Positions 1-8,382 of a stretch of DNA of 64,000 bases are shown one piece after another; position 1 is the stretch's first letter, and the number at the start of each line of letters is the position of its first letter. The DNA is from Mariniblastus sp. (GTDB lineage: Bacteria > Planctomycetota > Planctomycetia > Pirellulales > Pirellulaceae), in the NCBI GenBank assembly GCA_022447555.1, contig JAKVBF010000019.1, positions 1 to 64,000 on the forward strand, given 5' to 3'. A model generated the notes under the pieces. That model did no database searches. It saw only the letters and a program-made list of their open reading frames with translations, and was not told the DNA's origin. The position numbers and the translations under genes are program-made.

Positions 1-645
1 GTTCTAGAGAGTGGGCTCTTAAAATTGTGGCGGGAAAATGGGGTCGCCTCGGCGTCTCAGGTACACACCAAGGATCGTAACCGTGCCAATACCGATGCTG
101 AAATATTAACACCCCTTCGTGAGGCAACTGGGATTTGGTTCGGCGGCGGACGACAATGGAATTTCTCAGACTCATACTATGGCACCGAGGCTCATCGGTT
201 GATGAAGGAGGTTGTCCAGCGCGGCGGTGTTGTGGGCGGGTCGTCAGCTGGCGCTTCCATCCAAGCGCGTTATTTGGCTCGCGCCAACCCGCTGGGGAAT
301 TTTGACATTATGGTGGATGGTTACGAACGAGGGGGGTTGGGTTTTATCGGGGGTGTGGCGATTGACCAACACTTCAGCCAACGGCAGAGACAAACGGACA
401 TGAGTGGCTTGGTGGATCGTTACCCTCAGCTGCTGGGCATTGGACTGGATGAGAAGACAGCCATTATCGTCCGTCAATCAGTGGCTGAAGTGGTGGGTGA
501 TGGGAAAGCCCATTTCTACGATCGAAACCGTCCTGTGGTGCCCGGTGAACCGGATTTCCTCGCTTTGGAACAGGGGGCGAAATTTGACCTCGCGAAACGA
601 ATTGAAATCACAGGCGAACCCCAAACGGATTCCGAGGACAAATGA
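1..645 (+). CDS. Cyanophycinase-like serine peptidase (family S51), 5' truncated
   Basis: The frame is open from the first base of the window, so the N-terminus lies outside and the gene is partial. The visible 214 codons match the C-terminal two thirds of the cyanophycinase/peptidase S51 family. There is a GGGRQ loop after a conserved IWFGG strand, the nucleophile elbow GGSSAGA with the catalytic Ser at codon 244-246, and an IDQHFSQRQR segment followed by GIGLDEKTA, both typical of the family. The family hydrolyses cyanophycin (Asp-Arg polymer) or related dipeptides. Planctomycete members are often secreted and their substrate is unknown. The gene ends in TGA before an intergenic gap and is convergent with the response regulator. 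Family assignment is firm; the precise substrate is not. Confidence 0.85.
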   Translation, partial: VLESGLLKLWRENGVASASQVHTKDRNRANTDAEILTPLREATGIWFGGGRQWNFSDSYYGTEAHRLMKEVVQRGGVVGGSSAGASIQARYLARANPLGNFDIMVDGYERGGLGFIGGVAIDQHFSQRQRQTDMSGLVDRYPQLLGIGLDEKTAIIVRQSVAEVVGDGKAHFYDRNRPVVPGEPDFLALEQGAKFDLAKRIEITGEPQTDSEDK

Positions 646-802
646 ATCAACCAATTCGATCAACCTAAGTTTCTTACCACTGACGCCGATTAAATCGCGA
701 ACCGGAACGCTGCCGTTCAGAGGAGATGGAGCGGGTTTAAATCAATTTTGGCATCGATTGATAACCGATTGATAAGAAGTTCGACGGTAGGTATGGGTGA
801 AA

Positions 803-1183
803 TTATTTACTAAGGAATGATTGATAAATTGAATCCAACTCTGTTTTAAAATGGGCCGGCTCGAAGGGCTTCGTGATGACGGCAATCGGTTGGAAGGGCT
901 CGAGAATTTCATGGTTGATGTCGATTCGCGCGGTCAGAAATACGGCCGGAACGTTGCCGTAACCTTTGAGTCCCCGTAGTTCCGTCAATGTCTCAAAGCC
1001 ATTTTTCTGAGGCATTGTTATGTCTAACAAGATCAGGTCTGGGGGTATCTGAGGCGCGGTATCAAGAGCTGATTGGCTGTTTGGATGACTGTCGACGGTT
1101 ATGCCCCTAGCCTGAAGAACCATCGTAACAACGAGGCGAATGTCTGGGTCATCTTCAATATATAAGATGCGTTTAAGAGACAT
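803..1183 (-). CDS. Single-domain response regulator (CheY-like receiver)
   Basis: A 126-residue protein made of one receiver domain. It shows the acidic pair D11-D12, the phospho-acceptor D54 in LLLDITMP, the conserved Thr at T84 (FLTAR) and the Lys at K105 followed by Pro (TKPF). There is no output domain, so it should act by protein contact, either as a phosphorelay shuttle or by binding a partner, like CheY or stand-alone Rec proteins. No histidine kinase lies nearby, so its input is unknown. No good Shine-Dalgarno precedes the ATG. It is a single gene, convergent with the cyanophycinase-like gene and divergent from the selenium-binding protein gene. Confidence 0.9.
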   Translation of the reverse strand: MSLKRILYIEDDPDIRLVVTMVLQARGITVDSHPNSQSALDTAPQIPPDLILLDITMPQKNGFETLTELRGLKGYGNVPAVFLTARIDINHEILEPFQPIAVITKPFEPAHFKTELDSIYQSFLSK

Positions 1184-1389
1184 GAGGCACGACGAATGGT
1201 CCGTTGGAACAGCAGCAAGGTTAACCTAAACACATGTTAGTGGTTTCCCGTTAGTCTGGGTGAGGGGGAAAAGGGAGAAACCCTAAAATACTGACGGAAA
1301 TGGGGCCCGGCTTTAATCGGACTGGATTATCGCACGGGCTTGGGGCTACAATTTCGGTGTGACGGACCGTAAAAGTTAAGGAGCAAAAA

Positions 1390-2847
1390 ATGAAACGCCG
1401 GGAATTTTTAAAAACGACGGCCGCAACCACCGCATTGGCGACCTTAGGAGGTGCGAGTCAAAACGTCTTGCCAGGGACAGGTTCGGACGACGTCTCGGAG
1501 GCGGCTTGCTGCGACCGGACCCACGCGACGGTCCAAGCTGCCATGCAGGCGTCCCCGGAAACGATCGCTTACATCCCGACCATCTACGCGGGCACTGGAG
1601 TCCAGAAACCCGACTATCTAGCCACGATTGACGTTGATCCAAAATCACCGGCATACGGAACGGTAATCCATCGTTTGCCCATGCCAAACATCGGGGATGA
1701 GTTGCACCATTTTGGTTGGAACGCCTGCAGCAGCTGCCACGGTGAGGAGGGTGCTGGTCGTCGCTTTATCGTTCTCCCCGGGATTTCCTCTGGACGTATT
1801 CATATCGTGGATACACAAGATCCCAGACAGCCCAAACTACACAAAGTGATCGAGCCAGAGACCGTTAAAGCAAAAACTGGGTTGTCGGCCCCGCATACCG
1901 TGCATTGTTTGGCAGACGGAACCGTCCTGATTTCCATGTTGGGTGATTCCAACGGAGATGCTCCCGGTGGATTCATGATGATGGATTCGGAATTCAATAT
2001 TCTTGGTCGGTGGGAAAAAGATTCCACCGGAATGAATTTTAACTACGACTATTGGTATCAGCCGCGGCACAACGTGATGATTTCAAGCGAATGGGCGGCT
2101 CCCAATACGGTTTCACAGGGATTCAAACTGGAGGACGTCCAAGCTGGGAAATACGGTCGCCACCTTCATTTTTGGAACTGGAAAGAACGAACCATCGAAC
2201 AGTCCATTGATCTAGGCGAAAACGGCTTGATTCCCTTGGAAGTTCGGTTCCATCACAATCCAGATAGCACACACGGATTTGTCGGCGCTGCCCTGAGCAG
2301 TACGATATGGCACTGGGAGAAGCGTGATGGGAAATGGGCTGCAGACAATGTGATTGGCGTCGAATCGATCGAAACCGAAGGTTGGCCCTTTGCGGTTCCG
2401 GGTCTGATTACCGACCTTGTGCTTTCTCTGGATGATCGCTTTTTATATTTTTCAAATTGGTTGCATGGTGATTTGAGGCAATACGACGTGAGTGACCCTA
2501 CAAATCCCAAGCTGACCGGGCAGGTATGGTTAGGTGGGGTGATTGGAAAAACAGCCTCAGTTAAAGGGCAAAAGTTGAGTGGAGGCCCTCAGATGCTCCA
2601 ACTTAGTCTCGATGGAAAACGGTTGTACGTAACCAATTCTTTGTATAGTCCGTGGGACAATCAATTTTATCCGGCCATGGCGAAAGAGGGTTCTTACCTG
2701 CTGCAATTGGACTGCAATACTGAGTCGGGGGGCCTGAGCTTGAATGAAAATTTCATGATCGACTTCGGAAAGGAACCGGGAGGCGCAGCGCGAGCTCACG
2801 AGATCCGCTTCCCGAATGGCGACTGTACTTCGGACATTTGGGTTTGA
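1390..2847 (+). CDS. Selenium-binding protein 56 / methanethiol oxidase family
   Basis: A 485-residue protein matching the SBP56 (SELENBP1/MtoX) family along its length. Diagnostic segments are GWNACSSCHGE (residues 109-119, holding the Cys that binds selenium or metal in the family), SAPHTVHCL, YWYQPRHNVM, HFWNWKERT and the C-terminal GDCTSDIW. Family members oxidise methanethiol to formaldehyde, sulfide and peroxide. The N-terminus begins MKRREFLK followed by an Ala/Thr-rich stretch, which looks like a Tat signal and implies periplasmic location. The CSSCH stretch has the CxxCH shape of a c-type heme site, but this segment is conserved in the family for another reason. An AAGGAG Shine-Dalgarno lies 7 nt before the ATG. 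The gene converges on the predicted selenoprotein gene and shares its terminator. Confidence 0.93.
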   Translation: MKRREFLKTTAATTALATLGGASQNVLPGTGSDDVSEAACCDRTHATVQAAMQASPETIAYIPTIYAGTGVQKPDYLATIDVDPKSPAYGTVIHRLPMPNIGDELHHFGWNACSSCHGEEGAGRRFIVLPGISSGRIHIVDTQDPRQPKLHKVIEPETVKAKTGLSAPHTVHCLADGTVLISMLGDSNGDAPGGFMMMDSEFNILGRWEKDSTGMNFNYDYWYQPRHNVMISSEWAAPNTVSQGFKLEDVQAGKYGRHLHFWNWKERTIEQSIDLGENGLIPLEVRFHHNPDSTHGFVGAALSSTIWHWEKRDGKWAADNVIGVESIETEGWPFAVPGLITDLVLSLDDRFLYFSNWLHGDLRQYDVSDPTNPKLTGQVWLGGVIGKTASVKGQKLSGGPQMLQLSLDGKRLYVTNSLYSPWDNQFYPAMAKEGSYLLQLDCNTESGGLSLNENFMIDFGKEPGGAARAHEIRFPNGDCTSDIWV

Positions 2848-2874
2848 TCGGTAATGTTCCTTACATCGACCAAA

Positions 2875-2904
2875 AAACGGGTGTGGCCTTCGCCACACCC
2901 GTTT
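2875..2904. terminator. Bidirectional intrinsic terminator
   Basis: A perfect 13-bp stem (2875-2887 with 2892-2904) closes a CTTC tetraloop. On the minus strand it is followed by six T (complement of 2872-2877), and on the plus strand by a T-rich stretch. It sits between the ends of the selenium-binding protein gene and the convergent thioredoxin-like gene, so it can end both transcripts. Confidence 0.85.
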
Positions 2905-2927
2905 GTCGTTGTTAATGAAACCAGATT

Positions 2928-3929
2928 TTATTTGTCACGTTGGGGACTGCGTTGCATCGCCCTTTGCGACATCTTGTCTTCGACGGGGATTTCAGTCTCC
3001 CAGTAAATACCGTCGTTCCTACCGGCTCGGACGTGCTGGTTATGATTTTTTTGTACTTTTGAAGTCGCATTCACAAAAGCAAGTAGCCCAGCTTGCAATT
3101 GCTCTTGCTTGATGGCGCTCGGCCATTGATGTTGCGATTTTCCATTCACGCCATACTGATCGGGAGTGACCACCGCGAAACCAAACTGCCCACTGTTGAA
3201 ACCGGCTATGCCCTCTACTTCCTTTGGGTCGCATGTTTTTGCGTAAATCAATTTGCCAGAGAATTGTTCCGATAAGGCTAGCGGAAGTAATTCTTTTTCC
3301 ATTGATCGCAACTGCTCCTGGTCTTTGCCATAAACAATCATCAGCGGTAAGCCGTCGCAAGCAGCAACATTTACGGCCAAGCGTACATTTTTCATGACCG
3401 GGAGTGAGGTGATTTCTGTTGCCGGGTTTCCTTGGTATCCGAAAGCCAAAACGTCCATCGCAGCAGCCATCGCTTCGGGCGATCGATAAAAGAATTGGGG
3501 ACTACGACCTGTTCGACTCAGGTTGGTTTGTCCATCGGGTGATAACAGCGCAAATACCGTGTTATCTAGTTGGCCTTCCCGGCCAGAATAAACCTTACGA
3601 AGAAATTCCGCCTCATTGGCATCTTCGTAGGTTGCGGTTCGAATGCAGATGAAATTTTTTGAGGCGGCGATCAGGGTTGGGTTAGACAGAAAACTTCTGT
3701 CCATATTTTGTTTGCCCGGTCACCACATTCCCGGGACGCCTGCACATTGGGGGGCGGCCGATAAAAGGAGGATGGGCCGTTGCGTTATTTGAGCTTGGGC
3801 TAGACCGTCTTGCAGGACACCGAACCATATAATCCCTGGTTGAAGACGATCGCTCGTTTGTCCGTAGGCCAGTGCAGGGAGTGAGAGCAGCACAAGGGTG
3901 AGTAGCCGCGAGAGGTTACATCGGTACAT
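2928..3929 (-). CDS. Predicted selenoprotein, thioredoxin-like, Sec encoded by in-frame TGA
   Basis: Read from the ATG at 3929, the frame stays open for 333 residues to a stop at 2928-2930 except for one TGA at 3720-3722. Decoding that TGA as selenocysteine (residue 70) gives one protein. Residues 1-24 form a signal peptide ending ALAYGQ. Then comes a thioredoxin-like start (RPILLLSAAPQC), with C62 where the first Trx cysteine would be, followed by VPGMW-U70-PGKQN. The rest continues as a typical soluble domain (RTATYED, LDNTVFALLSPDG) and a second alpha/beta domain from about residue 165. A SECIS-like hairpin follows the TGA, and selA lies 3 kb away. A sense-to-TGA mutation is the alternative, but the clean 258-codon frame after it argues against decay. 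The upstream TTG at 3977 is less likely as start. Function is probably a periplasmic thiol or peroxide redox reaction (inference). Confidence 0.72.
3685..3701 (-). promoter_or_regulatory. Candidate bacterial SECIS hairpin
   Basis: In the minus-strand mRNA a perfect 7-bp stem (GACAGAA pairing with UUCUGUC) closes a GUU loop, and a G-U pair can extend it at the base. Counting from the UGA at 3722-3720, 25 nt separate the codon from the loop. Bacterial SECIS elements lie inside the reading frame just after the UGA, with the apical loop about 16-37 nt away and a G, usually GU, at the start of the loop. All these conditions are met. The structure is seen in the sequence; SelB binding is inferred. 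Confidence 0.7.
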
Positions 3930-4090
3930 GGTTTTCTCTGAGGTAGGAGTGTGATTGCCGTGTTTAGGGAGACTCAAGTTCTACACCGGAAACTCCGTGA
4001 CATGCTACCAGATATTTCAAAAACAGTGAAATCCGTGTTAGGAGAGTCTGGCTAACGGACGTAAAGTGAAAATGGTCGCCGCAACCGGTG

Positions 4091-5932
4091 CTACATAAGG
4101 TCGTTCAACAACGCGTTCACGTGATCTAACTTGTCTTGGAGGATGGCATCCCCTGCTGAATCGCCGTAGAACAGGAACTCCCAGGTGGTTGCGGAGTCTT
4201 CATATGGATTGGTCCGGCCATAATTTTCAAAGAAAGTTGAGTTGGATGAATACCACCATTGTTGATCGAGCGAGAGACTGTAATTGACTGAGTCATTGGG
4301 ATTGATCGCCGTCCAATCGCTCAGGCCCGTAAAGTTATTCCATCTGCCAATCCAACTGGAATCGACCGCAGTTAGTTCCATTTCGCTGTCCCAATTATGA
4401 GCAATCTCGTGAATGACGGTCGATTGGATATGGTCATTTTCCCACGCAACCGTTTCGTTCCATTCGGCGAACCGTATTTCGCGATGGAAGGTGTTGCCGC
4501 CCCACTGTAGGTAGTTGACGGCTGAAGCGTTACCCAGGTCCAGATATTTGTAAAAGGTTAGTTCCCCAGAGGGGACTGAATCTTTGAGTAGTCTCGTGTT
4601 TTGAGTCCGTTGATGGAGCTGCGCGAATCCTCGGTCAATGACTTCAATTTCAACATCGGACCAACTGCTGGTGTGATTAACAAATCGTATCACGGCATCG
4701 ACTTCGGATTGGTCATCGATGACGTCATCCTCTTGGACAAGAAAGCGATCGTCACCTGCCTGGCCCATCAATTGATCCATTTGATTGTGTTGTCCGCCAA
4801 AAAGGCTGTCTGCGCCAAAACCACCATATAGAAAGTCTTTGTCGGATCCGCCCCGCAGCGTGTCGTCGCCATGATAACCATAGATCCGATCGGTTCCGCT
4901 TTCTCCATATAGGATGTCATCCCCATCATTTCCGATAAGGATGTCATTCCCAGATCCACCATAGGCAATGTCATTTCCAGCATCGCCTGCGATTCGGTCT
5001 CTTCCATCTAGGCCGTTCAAGATGTCATTCCCGTCATGTCCACGGAGAAAATCATTTCCATTGCCGCCGGAAAGATCATCGTCGCCGTTTTGACCGTACA
5101 ATCGGTCCACCCCATCATCTCCTTTTAGGATGTCATTTCCTTCGTAACCGAAAAGGGTGTCATCGCCTTCGCCCCCATCCATGACGTCATCGTCCTCATC
5201 GCCGCCCAGCCAGTCATTACCAGCGTCACCGTGTATCGTGTCGTTGCCAAACCCTCCACGCAAACGATCGGCCCCGCCATCGCCATAGAGAATATCGTCC
5301 CCATGCTGTCCGTAGATGGCATCGTCACCGTCGGAACCATAGATCGTATCGGACCCTAAGAATCCGCGTATTTCATCATTGCCTAGATCGCCGTCGAGCG
5401 TGTCGTCGCCCCAATCACCAGAAATAAGATCGTTTCCATCTCCACCCAGGATTGTGTCATTGCCGTATCCGCCGAGAGCGTGGTCATAACCGGAACCCCC
5501 TTCAATCAGGTCATCGCCGTGACCCCCAATTAGGGTGTTTGATCCAGATGGAGAACTCAAGACATCATTCCCTGGACCGCCATTAATGCGGTCGTTGCCA
5601 CCGCCGCCGATAAGCGTGTCGTTGTCTGCGTGACCCTTCGCATCGGCATCTAGGTTGGTTTGATTCTCAAAATAATCGTCACCGTTTCCGCCGTGAAATT
5701 TGATTTGATTCAATGCTCCGATCGGGTAAAAATATTGCCCCTGTCCGTTTACGTCGACCTGAACCTGCTGACCATTGTCAATGTCAGTGATCGTCACATG
5801 GTTTCCATTCGTGTCACCGAGAATGGTCAACAGGCCATCCCCATCGAGGGAGACGGAGACGGCCAATAGTTGCCGAGTCTCAAGTCGTCTGTAATCAAAC
5901 GCAGCGGATCGCTTTTTTGAATGTTTCGCCAT
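4091..5932 (-). CDS. RTX-type calcium-binding repeat protein with C-terminal HExxH metallopeptidase motif
   Basis: A 613-residue exported protein. The N-terminus carries RRLETRQLLAV, the LExRxLLA signature seen on large planctomycete surface proteins. A short beta segment follows (residues 25-80). From about residue 85 to 400 there is a long run of glycine- and aspartate-rich nonapeptides of the GGxGxDxLx type, which bind calcium and form a parallel beta-roll. The last 200 residues are not repetitive and contain HEIAH (508-512) and, 60 residues on, YEDSATTWEF. That spacing fits a gluzincin-like zinc site with a downstream Glu ligand. In classic RTX proteases the peptidase precedes the repeats; here the order is reversed. 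Export by type I secretion is not shown nearby. The repeat call is certain and the peptidase activity likely. Confidence 0.88.
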   Translation of the reverse strand: MAKHSKKRSAAFDYRRLETRQLLAVSVSLDGDGLLTILGDTNGNHVTITDIDNGQQVQVDVNGQGQYFYPIGALNQIKFHGGNGDDYFENQTNLDADAKGHADNDTLIGGGGNDRINGGPGNDVLSSPSGSNTLIGGHGDDLIEGGSGYDHALGGYGNDTILGGDGNDLISGDWGDDTLDGDLGNDEIRGFLGSDTIYGSDGDDAIYGQHGDDILYGDGGADRLRGGFGNDTIHGDAGNDWLGGDEDDDVMDGGEGDDTLFGYEGNDILKGDDGVDRLYGQNGDDDLSGGNGNDFLRGHDGNDILNGLDGRDRIAGDAGNDIAYGGSGNDILIGNDGDDILYGESGTDRIYGYHGDDTLRGGSDKDFLYGGFGADSLFGGQHNQMDQLMGQAGDDRFLVQEDDVIDDQSEVDAVIRFVNHTSSWSDVEIEVIDRGFAQLHQRTQNTRLLKDSVPSGELTFYKYLDLGNASAVNYLQWGGNTFHREIRFAEWNETVAWENDHIQSTVIHEIAHNWDSEMELTAVDSSWIGRWNNFTGLSDWTAINPNDSVNYSLSLDQQWWYSSNSTFFENYGRTNPYEDSATTWEFLFYGDSAGDAILQDKLDHVNALLNDLM

Positions 5933-6315
5933 GATTGAATGTTTTCTTTCGGGGTGGTTCGGAAGGGATGGTCCAGAAGTTTACCGCCCTTATAAAGTGG
6001 TGCGGTTTTCGGAGGCACTCAACATTACGGGGGTGTAAAACTGTAGTTTGCCAAGGCCGAACAAGCGGGTGTTTTCTTAGAAAAAGTGCCGGTCTAGAGG
6101 GATTGAGTACGTTCAGGATGGTTCGGATAAAGTTTGCCACTTGATTCGCGAGGCGTTTTTTAACCATTTCGCCCGATTTGTGGGTTTTGTCGTTTGGGTT
6201 GCAGAAAGGCAACGGACTCTATCCTCAGGACGCGACAAATTACGCAAAATCGGAGAACCAATTACGCGGCTGAGCGTATAAACCACGCCGAGGTGAGGTT
6301 AGGATTGGGTTTCGG
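5933..6315. other. Intergenic region between RTX gene and HU gene
   Basis: About 380 bases between divergent genes. I see no convincing coding frame: the short frames on both strands lack Shine-Dalgarno sites and family motifs. The right end holds the HU promoter, and the left end should hold the promoter of the RTX gene, which I could not place. Confidence 0.5.
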
Positions 6316-6344
6316 TTGACTTTAGTTGTTGGTGCATATACACT
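6316..6344 (+). promoter_or_regulatory. Candidate sigma-70 promoter of the HU gene
   Basis: TTGACT at 6316-6321 and TACACT at 6339-6344 are separated by 17 nt. Transcription would start near 6351, leaving a leader of about 55 nt before the ATG at 6407. This supports the ATG at 6407 and rules out a start at 6326, which falls inside the promoter. Confidence 0.5.
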
Positions 6345-6406
6345 TAGAAGAAATCGAACGCAGTCGATTCGGTCCTTATTTTATCCGTTTTTCGGAGCCC
6401 AAGATT

Positions 6407-6787
6407 ATGACGAAAAAGGAAATCGTAAAGACGATCTCCGAAGAAATCGGCGTGACTCAATTAAAAACCAAAGAGATTGTTCAAAAGACATTTGATGCCA
6501 TCATTGATACGCTCGTGACCGATGGGCGTATCGAATTGCGTAATTTTGGAGTCTTCGAGGTCAAAAAACGAGCCGCACGAAATGCTCGTAATCCCAGAAC
6601 CGGTGATAAAGTATTGGTGCCAGAAAAGTACGTGGTGACCTTCAAACCGGGAAAGGAAATGGAAGCTCGTGTTGGCGGTATGGATCAGCCAGTCGAGTTA
6701 CAGGCAGCGGTTGAATTCGCTGATGAGACGCTCTCGGGTACCTCGCCTCAAGCCTCGCCCGTTGATCCTCCTTCAAATGGCATTTGA
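6407..6787 (+). CDS. HU/IHF-family DNA-binding protein
   Basis: A 126-residue histone-like protein. Residues 1-90 are a full HU fold: [13 protein letters not shown], then [15 protein letters not shown], then the DNA-gripping beta arm with RNPRTG, ending [10 protein letters not shown] further 35 residues, acidic then Pro/Ser-rich, follow and are not part of the standard HU fold. HU dimers bend and wrap DNA. The start at 6407 is chosen because a GGAG site lies 9 nt upstream and the protein then begins exactly where HU proteins do; an in-frame TTG at 6326 lies inside the promoter. It stands alone upstream of selA, about 210 nt apart. Confidence 0.95.
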   Translation: MTKKEIVKTISEEIGVTQLKTKEIVQKTFDAIIDTLVTDGRIELRNFGVFEVKKRAARNARNPRTGDKVLVPEKYVVTFKPGKEMEARVGGMDQPVELQAAVEFADETLSGTSPQASPVDPPSNGI

Positions 6788-6900
6788 TCCGTCTGTTCAG
6801 CTGGCGATTGCGTGGTCCTCCGCAAGATCGTTTGAAGGTGTGTGCACTAATTTGAACCAGCTTGCAAATGGATCAACCGTTGTTCCTTTTTAGAAACAAA

Positions 6901-6942
6901 CCGTTTCGGTCAACAACGCTCGACGTTGATCGAGCCAAACGG
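6901..6942 (+). repeat. Imperfect inverted repeat upstream of selA
   Basis: CCGTTT (6901-6906) pairs with AAACGG (6937-6942). An inner CGGTCAAC (6907-6914) can pair with GTTGATCG (6925-6932) with one G-U pair. The two helices are joined by a 10-nt loop and a small bulge. It sits 55 bp before selA and could be a leader structure or the end of the HU transcript. There is no T-run, so I do not call it a terminator. Confidence 0.3.
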
Positions 6943-6996
6943 TACCCTATAGTTTTCCCGTGACACCCTCGCTTTCTCAAATTTTTCGGTGTTAAT

Positions 6997-8382
6997 ATGC
7001 CCAATCCCTTTCGGAATCTGCCATCCGTTAACCAATTGTTGGAGAGTGAACCGTTAAAAAGAATGGTTGATACGGTCAATCACAACGTGGTGGCCGACGG
7101 TGTGCGCACCTTTTTGGATGATCTTCGGTCTCAAGTGGCCAACGCGACCGATGAGATCGCGGTGCCGACTCCAAGTGAAATTGCGGAGAGGGTGGCGGTA
7201 TGGTTAGAAAAATCAGAGCAACCAGTTTTGCGGCCCGTCATCAACGGGACGGGAATTCTGCTGCATACCGGATTGGGGCGGGCTCCGCTGTCGTCTGAAT
7301 CTCTCGAGGCGGTTACTCGGATCGGTGAAGGATACGCCAGCGTTGAAATCGATTTGGATACGGGCGAACGAGGGCAGCGAATCAAATCCGTTGAATCGAT
7401 TTTATGTGAGTTGACCGGTGCCGAAGCGGCTGCCGTGGTGAACAATAATGCTGCGGCAACAATGCTGACGCTGGCGGCCATGGCCAGCGGACAAGAGGTG
7501 GTGGTCTCGAGGGGGCAATTGATTGAAATCGGCGGTAGCTATCGGTTGCCTGATGTGATGGAATGCAGCGGTTGTCGACTTCGAGAGGTTGGGACGACTA
7601 ACAAGACGCACACTTCTGACTACGAGAGCGCAGTCTGGGAAGAGACGGGGGCTCTTTTAAAGGTGCATCCCAGCAATTTTGAAGTGGTTGGGTTTACCCA
7701 AACGGTGTCTCTGGCTGAAATGGTTCAAATCGGTCGTAAACATGGCGTGCCAGTCATCGATGATGTTGGGTCTGGTGCGTTGGTTGACTTTGCCAAGTAT
7801 GGGTTGGCCGACGAACCTCTGGTGTCAGACAGTGTCAAACAGGGGGCGGACGTGGTGTTGTTCAGTGGTGATAAATTGGTGGGTGGACCGCAATGTGGGA
7901 TCATCGTTGGCAAGGCGCAGTATATCAATCGAATTGTTCAGAACCCACTGATGCGGGCCATGCGAGTGGGCAAAATGACCCTGGCGGCGTTGAAAGAGAC
8001 ATTACTTTGTTACCGGGACGAGGAGGTTGCTGAAACCCGCGTCCCGCTACTCAAAATGTTGTCCGTTTCTAGTGAAAATCTGAAGCTGCGGGCGGGCAAG
8101 ATCGCCGACCAACTTGACCATCTTGATTCGATCAAAGTCGCAGAAGTGGTTGCTTGTCATTCGATGTTGGGGGGAGGCAGTGTACCAACACAAAAAATTG
8201 ATAGTTGGTGCGTGTCAATTGAGCCGGAAGAGATGTCGGTGGATGGTTTAGCCAGCGCTCTGAGGGATAGTGACCCAGGGGTGATGGGCCGCATTCACAA
8301 TGAGCGGCTCATGCTAGACGTCCGGACGGTTCAGCCAAAACATGATATTGAATTAGTTAAGCTGTTTGAAACACTTTCTTAA
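6997..8382 (+). CDS. selA: L-seryl-tRNA(Sec) selenium transferase
   Basis: A 461-residue protein, close to the 463 of the E. coli enzyme. It converts seryl-tRNA(Sec) to selenocysteyl-tRNA(Sec) using selenophosphate and pyridoxal phosphate, in the cytoplasm. Visible signatures are RPVINGTGILLHTGLGRAPL (residues 79-98), the VNNNAAA segment (148-154), SRGQLIEIGGSYRLPDVM, VGTTNKTH, IDDVGSGA (254-261) and FSGDKLVGGPQ, whose K293 is the PLP-binding lysine. The fold is aspartate-aminotransferase-like. SelB, SelD and tRNA(Sec) are not in the window, so they must be elsewhere. Its presence shows the organism makes selenoproteins, which bears on the in-frame TGA at 3720-3722. No downstream partner; the next gene starts 470 bp on. 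Confidence 0.97.
   Translation: MPNPFRNLPSVNQLLESEPLKRMVDTVNHNVVADGVRTFLDDLRSQVANATDEIAVPTPSEIAERVAVWLEKSEQPVLRPVINGTGILLHTGLGRAPLSSESLEAVTRIGEGYASVEIDLDTGERGQRIKSVESILCELTGAEAAAVVNNNAAATMLTLAAMASGQEVVVSRGQLIEIGGSYRLPDVMECSGCRLREVGTTNKTHTSDYESAVWEETGALLKVHPSNFEVVGFTQTVSLAEMVQIGRKHGVPVIDDVGSGALVDFAKYGLADEPLVSDSVKQGADVVLFSGDKLVGGPQCGIIVGKAQYINRIVQNPLMRAMRVGKMTLAALKETLLCYRDEEVAETRVPLLKMLSVSSENLKLRAGKIADQLDHLDSIKVAEVVACHSMLGGGSVPTQKIDSWCVSIEPEEMSVDGLASALRDSDPGVMGRIHNERLMLDVRTVQPKHDIELVKLFETLS

Noticed and set aside
1723-1743. CxxCH motif in the selenium-binding protein as a heme c site
   Set aside because: This Cys-rich segment is conserved in the SBP56 family as the selenium/metal loop; no other cytochrome c feature is present.
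2845-2847. TGA at the end of the selenium-binding protein as a second selenocysteine codon
   Set aside because: The protein already ends in the family C-terminus (TSDIW) and the terminator follows; reading on gives no conserved extension.
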